The position numbers were made by a program, and so were the translations under genes. Source: Prinia subflava (lineage: Eukaryota > Chordata > Aves > Passeriformes > Cisticolidae). Taken from it: a stretch of DNA of 64,000 nucleotides. This document shows, piece after piece, positions 1 to 10,025 of the stretch. The notes under the pieces are model-generated. The model saw only the letters and a list, made by a program, of their open reading frames with translations, ran no database searches and had not been told where the DNA came from. The DNA lies in contig NC_086251.1 of the NCBI RefSeq assembly GCF_021018805.1, forward strand, positions 18,643,098 to 18,707,097, given 5' to 3'. Position 1 is the first letter of the stretch, and the number at the start of each line of letters is the position of its first letter.

Positions 1-2896
1 TGTGCCCTGAGCAGCACCCACCTGTTCAAGCTGGAACAGGACCATTCCAAGCGTGGTGATGACCCCCACAAGGTCTTCTCCATTGTCTCAGGTGAGCCTT
101 GCCCCATGGAGGGGCTGTATTGGGTGGGGTGGGCAATCTAAGGACCTCCCATTCTTGGTGCTCTCCTTTTAGCCAACCTCCAGCACAGCAAGGTGGGAGA
201 TTCCAGCATCCGGAACCCTGGGGTGGACCAGCAGGCACCACAACAGCAGCTGCAGGTAGCCGGGTGGGCACAGTAGGCCAAGGGGTGTCCCTGCTGCCAC
301 TTCACAAGCATTGCTCCCAAGCTGCAGCCCACACCTGGCCAAAATGTGGGCTGGGGGAGGGTGGGTGCCTGGCAACCACAGCAGTAAGGTCCCATTCTCC
401 TTCCCTTTCCAGCTGGAGCTCCACCCCCAAGACATGGCCTCAGCAATTGCTGTCCCAGGTAAGCACTAGTCCCACAATCTTTTTTTTTTGGGGAGGACAC
501 TCAGCTGGCTCGGCTGGCACTGTGGCTGTGAGACATCCTACCCACTGTGCTCCCCTTTAGGAAGCACCGACTCCATACAGCTCTCGGTTCTGGCAGACCT
601 GCTGCAGCAGTGTGGCATCTCTCCCCATGACCCGGACTCGCTGGACCCATCCTGGGTGCCCACAGGTGAGACCAGCTCTGCTCGCGGGGTGCAGAGTGGG
701 GGACTGCCTGTGGGAGTGACCCCAGCACCTTCCCACAGGTGATTTCCCTGCAGGAGACACTTCCCACCAGGACACCCTGCTGCAGCCTCAGCAGGACGCC
801 CTGCTGCAGCCTCAACAGGACGCCCTGCTGCAGCCTCAGCAGGACGCCCTGCTCCAGCCTCAGCAGGATGCCCTGCTCCAGCCTTACACAGACACTGGCC
901 AGAATGGCTGCTTCCCTCCCACGACATTCCCACAGTGGATGCCCACGGTGGAGCAGCCTGCCTTGGACACCTACCAACCATCGGGCCTCATGCCACCAGA
1001 GGAGACAGGTGGGTGCCGTGGGGCAGGATGTGGCCCTGGCTCTGGGAATGCCACAGTGGGGTGGGAAGAGGCCGGGGTGGTGCCACGGGCACCCATGCCA
1101 AAGCAGCCCCCAGCCTGTGGCACGGTGATGCTGATGCTGCTCCTCTCCCGCTGCAGGGGCCGTGCCGCCGCCGGGCCACCTGACGGAGGGCACGGTGCCC
1201 GTGCAGTACATGGCAGAGGGGACGCTGTTCATGCCCATCGCCAGCCCTGTGCCACAGCCACAGCCTCTGGTGGATAACACGGGTGAGGGTTATTAATTAT
1301 TAACAGCCGTAAGTTATTATTACGATTATTAACAGTAAATATGCTTGGGGAGTGCTTCGGGGAGGGGGACCAGCTTTGGAAGATGAGGCTGCTGATCATT
1401 TCCTGGTGCAGATGACTTCCTCTCCATCCTGGATGTCACCATCTACTACCGGGGCAGGGAGTTCCACCGGGAGGTGGTGGGCAGCAGCCGCTGCCTGCTG
1501 ACGTACCAGCCGCGCAGTCTGCCGGCGGCGCGGTGCCCCTGGCACATGGTGCACTTCCCCAGCCCTGCCGGCCTGGCCGACAGCAAGCAGCGCCGCATGA
1601 CCGAGGAGCTGCTGGGCAGCGTGGGGCTGCAGCTCGAGCAGCGCGCCTACAAGGTCTTCGCCACCCGCTGGGAGAAGTGCAAGGTGTTCTGGGCCTTGTC
1701 CCAGCAGCTCGAGGGCGTGGAGGAGCCTCCACCCAACCTGCTCTTCCGAGACCAGGAAACGCCCATCTTTGACTTCAATGAGTTTTGCGCAGGTGGGTAG
1801 GGGTGCCGTGTAGTTCCCTGTGTGTTGTGTGCCGTCCAGCCTGGTTTGGGAGCCAGCCCCAGGATGTTGCAAACATCCAAACCCCCCTAGCCCCTCCGTT
1901 CCCCCAGGCTCACCCCAAAAATGAGCCCTGTTTTGCCTCACAGAGCTGAGGGACTTCCGCAGCGGCCAAAGGCGGCGATCCCCTGACTTCACTATCTACC
2001 TCTGCTTTGGGCAGGCCTTCTCCAAGGCCAGGTCTAAGGAGTCCAAGCTCATCCTGGTCAAGGTGCAGTAGCCAAAACCTACCCCTATCCCATTGCTGCC
2101 CAGGGAAGGGGAGAGGTTCATGGAGGGTGGGGGATCTGGGACTTGGGGTGCCTGAGGAGGGGGACCCTTGAGGTCGAGTTGAGTGGGAGATGGAGGCTCT
2201 GGGAGCCTGAAGAGGGACCCTTGGTGACAGAGGCAGGGGGGATTCTGGGTGCCCAGGGATGGGGACTCAGGTGATGGAGTTTCCTTAGGGACTCGGCAAG
2301 GGCAGCCTCAGGGTTCAGGGGAGGCAAGTGCTTGACTGCTCAAGAAGGGAGGCCCTCAGTGTGCAGTGGAGATGGGAATTTGGGAGCCCTCAGGATCTGG
2401 GGCAGATGGACATCTGGATACCCAAGGAGGGGGTACCTTGGGGACTGAGCAAGGTGGGGGAATTGAGTGACAGGAGAGGGATACCCTTGGAGGCATGTGG
2501 GACTGCATGACTAGGGAGGGAACCCTTAGGGACCAGGGAAAGCATGGGGCAAGGGTGGGCCAGAGGACACTCCACGTCTGGGTGGGATGGTGTGGAAGGC
2601 TGCTGCCCAAGGACAGAGACCCTCAGGGGTTGGGGGAGACAAAGGGTGCCCCAGACATCTCCTCCCTGCACTCCAGGAGGACAGGGCCATGCAGGTTGTT
2701 GCAGCCATTTCAGGCAGCTGCCCCTAACCCCGATGTTCTGCCGCTGCAGCTGGTGCCCAAGTTCTGCGAGTACTACTACGAGCAGGTGCTGCAGGAGGGA
2801 GCCTCCTCCCTCAACAGCCGCAGCATCAGCCTGCAGCTCTCCGACTCCTTCGACCTCATGGAGCTCATCGAGCAGTACAACATGCAGCTGGGCTGA
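1..2896 (+). CDS. IRF7: Interferon regulatory factor 7, 3' part (5' end outside window)
   Basis: Transcription factor that switches on type I interferon genes after viral sensing. It is especially important in birds, which are reported to lack IRF3. Nine exons join in one frame: 1-91, 173-255, 413-458, 561-665, 739-1008, 1157-1282, 1412-1792, 1944-2062 and 2750-2896, all with GT/AG borders, giving 455 residues and a TGA stop. The first exon carries the end of the IRF DNA-binding domain (CALSSTHLF...DPHKVFSIVS). Exons 3-6 are low-complexity Q/P-rich linker. Exons 1412-2062 encode the IRF-association domain (DDFLSILDVTIYYRGREF...; WEKCKVFWALSQ; DFTIYLCFGQ). The last exon carries a Ser-rich tail (EGASSLNSRSISLQLSDSF), where IRF7 is phosphorylated. 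Chosen over other IRFs because PHRF1 is the next gene, as in human. About 100 N-terminal residues are missing from the window. Confidence 0.93.
777..887 (+). repeat. 24-bp in-frame minisatellite in IRF7 coding exon
   Basis: Four consecutive 24-bp units (777-800, 801-824, 825-848, 849-872) plus a partial fifth unit encode the octapeptide LLQPQQDA. Units differ by single silent changes (CAG/CAA, GAC/GAT) and one CTG to CTC. The period is a multiple of three, so copy-number change keeps the frame. It lies in the linker between the DNA-binding and association domains. Confidence 0.9.
2063..2749 (+). repeat. IRF7 last intron with degenerate G-rich minisatellite
   Basis: The final intron of IRF7 is long for this gene (687 bp). 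From about 2110 to 2560 it is filled with diverged repeats of roughly 50-70 bp. Phrases such as GAGGGACCCTTG, GGGGACCCTTGAGG and GGAACCCTTAGGGACC recur with intervening GGGA/CTGGG tracts. No exon or conserved reading frame is seen inside. Confidence 0.6.
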
Positions 2897-3135
2897 CCCT
2901 GCTCCCCGTGGCCCTGGCACAGCCAGCAGCACCACTGGGCATCCCAGGCTCTGCAGAGCAGCACCCCCAGCCAAAGGACAGCTTCACTGACCAGTCCTGG
3001 AGCTCACACATAGCTTTTTGCTTCTGTCAGCCTCTAGTGCATGTTTTTGTGGAGTGGGTTAATTTACAGATTTATTTTCTTAATTTTCCCAAGGTAAAAT
3101 ATATGTATAAAGAAATGTAGTTCTCTCTTGCTGGT
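2897..3135 (+). other. IRF7: IRF7 3' UTR and probable polyadenylation region
   Basis: Sequence after the stop codon is noncoding. A TATAAA hexamer at 3106-3111 lies in an A/T-rich stretch and is followed by a GT-rich segment (TTGCTGGTGTTGCCTGGG), the arrangement of a weak variant poly(A) site. No canonical AATAAA is seen here, so the exact end is inferred. Confidence 0.45.
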
Positions 3136-3496
3136 GTTGCCTGGGTATCTGCCTCTGCTATCAGTCTGAAATCTTCACCACCCTCTTCTTCCCCCAAAAC
3201 CACAGGGGTCCATGCCCAGCCTTGTCTCAGCAACATCCCTGCTGGCAGGGGCAGGCTGGTATCAGCTTTATCAGTGCCTTCTTCCCCTTAAATTTGAGTA
3301 GATGAGATGACTTCCCAGTGGGAAGGGATGCATTTATCAATGCATTTATTTCCATGCATTAAGGCTACAAACATTACTTGAAAGCAGAATATGTTGCGGG
3401 CAGCTTGGCTTGGGCTAAACAAAAGTAATTCTTCGTTGAGCACTGGCCCGGAGTTACTGGAGGTGTTCTGGAAAAATAAGGCAGTAACTACAACAT

Positions 3497-4186
3497 TGTG
3501 AAAAATGTGAAATGATTAATTCATGTTCTTATGGTTAATGATAAATTGAAAACTATAAAAACTGTATATATATGTGTGTTGTATGAAAGTATAAGTTTCA
3601 GGATACCTTGTAACATTTTGTTAAACCAAATTATGAAAAGGCAGGCACCACCCCAGAAGCTCACATTCAGAAATAGACAAAAGCTTCACGGGAAAACCGG
3701 CAGTCTCCTCGAGCACCGGGAGGAGACCCATCAAGATGAGGCGGCAGAAACATCAACACCCCCAGCCGACACCCTCACCGAGCATCAAGCATCATCATCC
3801 ATATCTCGACCATTAATCAGCCAGGAAATCTGCCGAAACCAGAAATTAACACCTTACCTGAGAGAGGGGACTCTTTTCAGCTGAGCCGGAGACACCCATG
3901 AATTTGAATAGCTAGCTTGGACACAAAGGGGAAAATGAGGAAATATTGCCAAGGGCAGAATAAAGTGTATATAAACCGAGCCCCGAACTGGGCAAATTTG
4001 TGAACTGAAGGGGAGGCAGCAGATGGCCAGGTTCTGTGTCTCGAGGTTCACCCTTGGCATTTTCCCGGGAAAAAGACTGTCAAGTATCTGTGCTGTTGGT
4101 GGGTTTATCGAAATTCTGTAACTCAAACTTTTGTTAATAAACCAAATTATTATTTTAATTGGAATATTGTATTGGCATTTATAGCA
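3497..4186 (+). mobile_element. Solo endogenous-retroviral LTR, element 1
   Basis: A 690-bp block begins TGTGAAAAATG and ends TTTATAGCA. It is flanked by a perfect 5-bp duplication AACAT (3492-3496 and 4187-4191). Inside are a TATA box (GTATATAAA, 3967-3975) and a poly(A) signal (AATAAA, 4136-4141), in the order expected of U3-R-U5 in the + direction. No internal retroviral genes lie next to it and it is unlike the second LTR, so it is a solo LTR left by recombination. Family not assigned. Confidence 0.8.
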
Positions 4187-4847
4187 AACATGAACCACCA
4201 GACTGCCAGCTCAGAGGTGCGGAGGGGGTGGCATCTCAGGGAGGAGTGTGGGAACCAGAGAGCTGCCTGAAGATGGGGTGTGCCCTCCCCAGGCTGCAAG
4301 CAACTGCACCCCCGCATTTCAGGAGCCTGGCCATCCCTGTTGGTCCCTCCCTGCAAGGGGAGGTGGCAGTGTCCTTACCTGCCTAGTGACCTGGGTGCTG
4401 CTGGGACCAAAGGTGATAGTCCTGTGGCTTGTCATGCAATAATGACAGAGGCAGAGCTAAAGAGAGACATGGGGTTGGGAGTCAGAAAATATGGATCTTA
4501 CCTGTCCTTTCTGATGGCTTTCTGCAGCACAGCTCCAAGTAGCTGTCGGCCCTCTGGTTATTCTCTTTGTTGCCATTGCATACAAGCAGGCAGGTCACCT
4601 TGGCCACCCAGTGCGTGGAATAGAAGGAGCAAGCTTTCACCAGGAACCTGCAAGGAGATTGCCCATGGCTTTCACCACTTCTCTCCTAGCTTATCCCTAA
4701 TGCTGTGAGATAGCGCAGCAAATGGACTTGAAAATATGAACCGAGTTTCAGTAAGAACAGGCAAAAAATGAGGACCTTCCCCTACTTAAAGCTTAAGCAG
4801 CAGGAGCAGCCTCTTACACCAAGAGATCCTTCCAGCGCTGGCCATCT

Positions 4848-5472
4848 TGTCCTGGTTGTGTCTGGGATGGAGTTCATTTTCTTCCTAGTAGCTGGTACGG
4901 TGCTATGCTTTGGATTTAGGACGAGAATGATGTGGATAACACACTGATGTTTTAAGTGCTGCTGAGTGGGGCTTACACCAAGTCAAAGATTTTTCAGATT
5001 CTCAGGCTGCCCTGCCAGTGAGGGGTCTGGGAATGCACAAGAATCTGGAAGGAGACAGCCAGGACAGCTGACCCCAAATGAGCAAAGGGTTATCCCATAC
5101 CCAGTGGCATCACTCTCAGCATATAAACCTGGGGGAGAGCTGGCTGGGGGACCATTGCTTGGGAACAGGCTGGACATGGTTTGGTTAGTGCTGAGCAATT
5201 GTTTTTCATTTGCATTGCCTGTCCTTGGGTTTTATTTCTCTCTTTGCTGATTTCCTTTTCATTACAATATTATTATTGTTATTACTGTTATTATAATTTA
5301 TTTCAACTATTTAATCTTTATCTCTAATCTTTAATCTTTAACCTTTAATCTCTAATCTTTATCTCAATCCATGAGTTTTCGCACTTTTCTGATTCTCTCC
5401 CTAATCCCGCTGGGGGAGTGTGAGCGAGTGGCTCGGTGGTGTTTGGTTGTCAGTTGGGGTTTGACCACAACA
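4848..5472 (+). mobile_element. Solo endogenous-retroviral LTR, element 2
   Basis: A 625-bp block runs from TGTCCTGGTTGTG to GGTTTGACCACAACA. It is flanked by CCATCT (4842-4847) and CCATCA (5473-5478), a 6-bp near match or perfect 5-bp match. It contains GGGATGGAGTTCATTTTCTTC near the start and ATGAGTTTTCGCACTTTTCTGA near the end, the layout I recall for a common avian LTR family (ERVL- or ERVK-like; class uncertain). A TATAAA lies at about 5121. No retroviral coding sequence adjoins it. Orientation is + by its TATA and terminal layout. Confidence 0.8.
5263..5368 (+). repeat. T-rich tandem expansion inside LTR 2
   Basis: A TTATTA-type stretch is followed by six or so irregular copies of a 10-13 bp motif, CTTTAATCTTTATCTCTAAT. 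It sits where related avian LTRs, as I recall them, have a short T-rich segment ending CTTTATCTCAA. This looks like a local microsatellite expansion within the LTR. Confidence 0.65.
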
Positions 5473-5699
5473 CCATCAGATAAAACTCTAGACACAAGTC
5501 CAGAAAACCAGGAGTACTTCCAAAAACTGGTACAGCTGCAACACCCACAGAAAGTAGAACATTCTTGAGTGAGACTGAGACCTCTGCCTGCCTAGGTGGG
5601 CACAGATTAGCCAAACACCCCCTCAAGATGAAAGGTGAAGCAGAAGGAGCGTGGCCTTTGCTCACCTCCAGGCAGTGAATGTCACAAGGGGTCCACCCA

Positions 5700-8600
5700 G
5701 GGCCCACACGTGTGTGGCACCCTGGTATCCTGACTCCCAGCCTCAGGCCTCTGCAGATACAGTCTCAACAGGCAGGGCTTGCCGAGAGCCATGCTGGCAC
5801 CGGACCGAGCAAGCTCAATCCCACAACCTCACTGATGGCTGGAAACCAGTGCTTACCTCTGGAGGAAGCCCTCAGGTCTTTCGGGTGAGAAATGTGAGGC
5901 ACAGATATGGAGCTCCTTGGGGTGATCTCCTCCTCAGATCTCAGACACTTCCTCTGTCTGGTGCACATAGGTTGGGAACAAGGGCTTGCCTTGGCTCCGT
6001 GTGTTCTCCCACAGCTTCCCAGGCACAAACTCCCTGGCCTGTGAGTTGAGTCCTTCAGTGTTCTTCACCTCCAAGCAGAGCTCAAAGTGCTCCAGGAGGC
6101 TGAAGAGGTTCCCTCCCCCTCTGTGAGGCCTGTGTCCCATGATTTCCTCAGACATCCCACATGCCTTCCGAGCAGAGCTGGTGCTTCACCAAGGCACGCA
6201 CAGCCTGGTGGCACAGCGCTGCCTTTGACCCGAAGGCCCACACCAGCTGGCTCTGTCTCTGATGGTGCCATGTTCCCCTGTCAGCATCTCCACGGAGATG
6301 CTCTCGAGCTGCTGGACGAGGTGGAGCTGCATGGGAAGGGAAGGAGAGATGATGTGGCAGTGAGAGAAGCCCAGCAAAGCTGCAGAACTTGGGCTCTACA
6401 GAGATGGTCCTGATCCCCACACTGACCTTGAACATCGTTATTAAAAATGCAGGCTGGAGAAAGGTGGTACTTTTCGAGTGCTTGATTTCCCCACACCACA
6501 TGACAAGCCTGATGCGGTGCAGGTACCACAGGATGTCCTGGAGGAGTTCCCTGCCCAGGCTGGCCAGGTTCTCACGCTGGGAGAGTTTGCTCAGCAGGTA
6601 CTGGAGGTCCATCATGCCTAAATGGAGATGCAGGAACTCAGCATGCATCTATCAGACACAGCATTCCGGGGCAGTTGCTTCAGAGAGCCAACATACACCA
6701 GCAGCATCCCACGTCACCTATTCCATCCCTGGGGAAGTAACTGGGATCAGAGTGATGCTTGGTGACTGTGACCAAAAATGTTCTGCCTCTCCTCAGCTGT
6801 CCAACTGCGACCCTGAAGCTCCCACAGCCCTGCCTTGCTTCAGCAGTGGCAACAGCCTGTCAGGACTTTCTGAAAAACGAGGCTAACACTAGGGGTTTTT
6901 TCATTATTTTTTGAGGAAGCGGGTTTGTTTCCAGCCAGAAAACCTCAGATTGCCAGTTAAACCTCAGACTGTCATTCAGCAATGCAGAAAGACAGGCAAT
7001 AAAATCTGGCTTATCCCTACAAAAGAAAAGCATTTGCTCCTTGTTCTCTAACCCTACAGTGGCCAGAGATGTCACTGGGAACTGGTGGTGTTCTTACCTG
7101 CTTTAGGTGTATAAGCAAGGGGCTGGAGCTGCCTGCTAGTCCTGCTAAGTCACAGGACACATGGAAAAAGGGTCTAGGGAAGAGTAGGAGCCATTAAATA
7201 GTTAGCAGGATGTAGATTTGAAAACTGCATAGTTGCATTAAAGCTGTGAAGCTCCTTCCTGAAAGATGTTTTTAATTGCTTATACAGGGAAAAGGGGAGA
7301 AAGAAAAACATCACTGGAAAGCAAGAAACCAGACAAGGTGTCCTCCTCAGGAGTGCTCAGCGTTAACACTGCAAGGCCTTCAGCAGAGACCCCACTGCCA
7401 CACAAACAGGGCCAGAAGGTGCAGCAAGCACTGGAGAGCCCATCCCTAGTTCAGGAAAGCACTGGAGAGAGCCTGTCCCAGGCCCAGGACAGAAGCTCCT
7501 CTCAGAAAGGTGTGGCAGGGGTGACAGAGCACTCACCATGGTCTGCCATCTCCTCACTGTGCAGTATCCACGATGGCAGCTTCCAGCTGCCTGCAGATGG
7601 GTGGCAGCACCCAGACAGCCTCAGGGAAGAGCTCCTCATTCTTCTCATGCTTCAAAATAGCGGCCTTGAGCTGATGTCACGGTGACCCGTGCAGCTGGCT
7701 GACAGCAGCTAAGCTCAAGATCTGGAAAAGAGCAAGCACACACCTGACAAAAACACACCTGGAGGAGTTTTCTAGCCTGAGAGGTAAAGCAAGGACCTAA
7801 TGCCCACGAGGTCCCCCAGGGTGAGACACACCACTGGCCCAGCTTCAGAGGGCACTCCTTCACACCTCTGTTCTGCAGCAGTTCCTGAAAATCACCTGGT
7901 GATGGTAAAAGATCCCTCACACTCCTCCTCAGGCACATGCTACAAGCCACAGGAGATGTCCATCACCTACCAGGAACAAGGCTCCTGCAGGTCACAGCCT
8001 GGGGTGACGCTGTCCACCCCAGCCTGGGGAGGGCTGCAGTAGTGGCCTGATTAGCACCAGATCACCTTGGCCAGTAGCACAATGGGCTGCCAGAGATAGC
8101 AGGGTGACCTCAGCCAGCCAGAACCCAGGATAATCTCAGCCCTAGGGTTAAGGTGCAGTGCTCCATCTCTTTCAGCCTCTCCCACTGGTCCACGTTAAAC
8201 TTTGTCTCCTCACCGCCCTCCAGGTTGTCTATGAAGTGAGTGAGGTTGCTTTTTCTCTCTGCCAGCATGGCTGTGATCCTGGCCATGATGTCATGTGTCT
8301 TCTCTGCTGCCTCCTGCTCCTGGCAGCAGTCCACATGGGTTCCCACAGGAAGCACCACCAAGTTTGGGACTCACATGGACAGGCTGTTGATCCAGAAACC
8401 AACGAGCTCCTTGAAAGTTTTGTTGTTAGTTTGGTACCTGGGGAGGGAGAAGAAGAAAATCCCAAATTCACATCTCACCCTCTCGATCTCCAGCCAGCTT
8501 CCACCAGCACAGGCCTGACCACACGCTCTGGGCTGTCCCAGGAGCTCACTGGACAAGAGCTCAGGTCTCAGAAGCTGACGTGGGCTGTACCCAAGCTCAC

Positions 8601-9855
8601 CTTTAGCTCCCCATCCTTAAGCTGTGAGGTGTAGCAGAGTCAAACCCTTCTGTAATGAGAGCATCCCCCTGTAGCCCCAAACCCAAGCCTGATGCTCCCT
8701 CCATGTTCAGGGAACACCACAGGATACAGGAGGGATCACAGGGATTTGCTTCTTGCAGAAATCAAGTCCATTTAGATGGGGTTCAGTTGTCACATAAGGA
8801 GTGGATGCTTATTCAACCCCTCCAAACAGAGGCCTTTGGCAAGGTGATGACAGAGCTGGTGGATTAAAAGGCTGATTTGCAAAAAGGGGGAGAGCCAGCT
8901 ATGCCAATGGTGAGAAGACCAGGCCTCAAGGTCCAAGGGAAATGGAGTGAATTTGTGCAGTGCAGTTTCCCCAGCTCCTTTTCAGTTTCCCCATTCTACC
9001 TGGAATCCAAACCAGCTCAGTACTCACATGTGAAGATTGATGATGAGTGCTGGTGGGGTGATGAACATGGTGAGTCATGTAGTATTCCAGCTGGCCAGCA
9101 AAGTCCCAGAGAAATGGGAAAAGAAGTCCAAAGAGAAATGTGAAGTCCTCGATCTGGAACTCACTGTTCTCTGTCCCAACTGTCTGCTCTTCCTTGGGCA
9201 GCAGTTTGGATTGCCCTTGCTTCAGGCTTCTGCTGATGGTGGACTTCCCTGACAGTGAGGCCTCAGGAACGTGGTCTTGACTCTCTTGTCCTGCTGCCCC
9301 AAACCGTGCTGAAGTTGGTTGAAGTAATTCTGGATCTGCTGAATGCCCCCAGCACACACTTCACTGGGCAGCTCCCAGAGGAGGTTCCCACTGGCCTTAA
9401 ACATTTTCAGGGATCTTCCAGGGATTGTCCCTGGAAGAGCTCCTTGGGGAGCTGGTGAAGGGCATCAATCTGCACATGAACTCCTGTAAGCGTGCCAGCT
9501 GCAGGACAGGCTGCGGGAAGGTCCAGAACAGGTTGTTGGAGATGCTGAGGTACTGGAGGCTGCCTCGACAAGCTGCCAGGTCCCTGGGGAGGGCACAGAG
9601 ACAGCTGTTGCTCAGCTGCAGGTGTTTAAGCCTGGGGAGATGGGAGAAAACCCCTCCAGGATGATCCAGATTTGATTCTGATTCAGCTCAAGCCTCTCCA
9701 AACACGCCAGGCTCTGGACTTCATTGGGAAAGTCCACACAAACTCATTCTTGAGCAGTATCAGATTCTTGAGGTTGCAAAGCATAGAAATGCCAGTGGTG
9801 CTCCTGAGCTTGCTCCTGTTGAGGTCAAGGCTCTCCAGCATGGAATTGCTCGGGA
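5700..9855 (-). pseudogene. Decayed ROCO-family gene (MFHAS1-like: LRR-Roc-COR), unprocessed
   Basis: Reading the minus strand, pieces of one ROCO protein appear in order. Leucine-rich repeats occur at about 9855-9440 (MLESLDLNRSKL; LACLERLELNQNQI; LQYLSISNNLF). The LRR end is LPSEVCAGGIQQIQNYF (about 9370-9315). Next come a Roc P-loop (SLSGKSTIS, about 9240), the G3 motif WDFAGQLEYYMTH (about 9075) and a G4-like VGTHVDC (about 8340). COR segments follow (LQYLLSKLSQRENL...FLQPAFLITMFK, exon 6427-6617; LLEHFELCLEVKN near 6090). Splice-like borders persist (acceptor at 9855, donor at 9028, acceptor at 8437, acceptor 6617/donor 6427, acceptor 6326), so it is not a retrocopy. Breaks: in-frame TGA at 8371-8373; frame changes near 9745, 9655 and 9460-9400, and again in 6326-5930. 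MFHAS1-like assignment is from memory of the family. Confidence 0.78.
6427..6617 (-). other. Best-preserved exon of the ROCO relic (COR domain)
   Basis: This 191-bp block has an acceptor (CCATTTAG before 6617), a donor (AAG then GTCAGTG at 6427) and an uninterrupted frame of about 63 residues. It resembles the COR region of MFHAS1-type proteins (YLHRIRLVMWCGEIKHSKST followed by TFLQPAFLITMFK). Intact frame and splice sites contrast with neighbouring exons, which are frameshifted. This could mean chance survival, recent decay, or a shortened gene. Confidence 0.6.
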
Positions 9856-9997
9856 CTGTGGGAGGGAGCACATGCAGCCCCTGCTAGAGAGATTCACTCC
9901 ATGCAATCCTCACCTGGACACATGGGACACGGAAGGTGGTTAAGAGAGGTTAAGAGACTTTGACCCTTCGGAATTGCAGACCATTTTTTCGTGGGTG

Positions 9998-10025
9998 TTT
10001 TTTTTTTTTTTTTTTTTTTTTTTTT
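9998..10025. repeat. Poly(T) tract, 28 bp
   Basis: Pure T run on the + strand just upstream (minus-strand sense) of the ROCO relic. It reads as poly(A) on the minus strand but lies at the gene's 5' side, so it is not its retroposition tail. Confidence 0.9.

Noticed and set aside
501..1280. Minus-strand 259-codon frame over IRF7
   Set aside because: Antisense of IRF7 exons and introns, including the 24-bp repeat. It ignores the clear splice borders on the + strand.
3497..5472. The two LTRs as ends of one provirus
   Set aside because: They share no visible sequence and each has its own flanking duplication, so they are separate insertions.
9998..10025. Poly(T) run as the tail of a processed ROCO retrocopy
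   Set aside because: It lies on the 5' side of the minus-strand relic, and the relic keeps introns.
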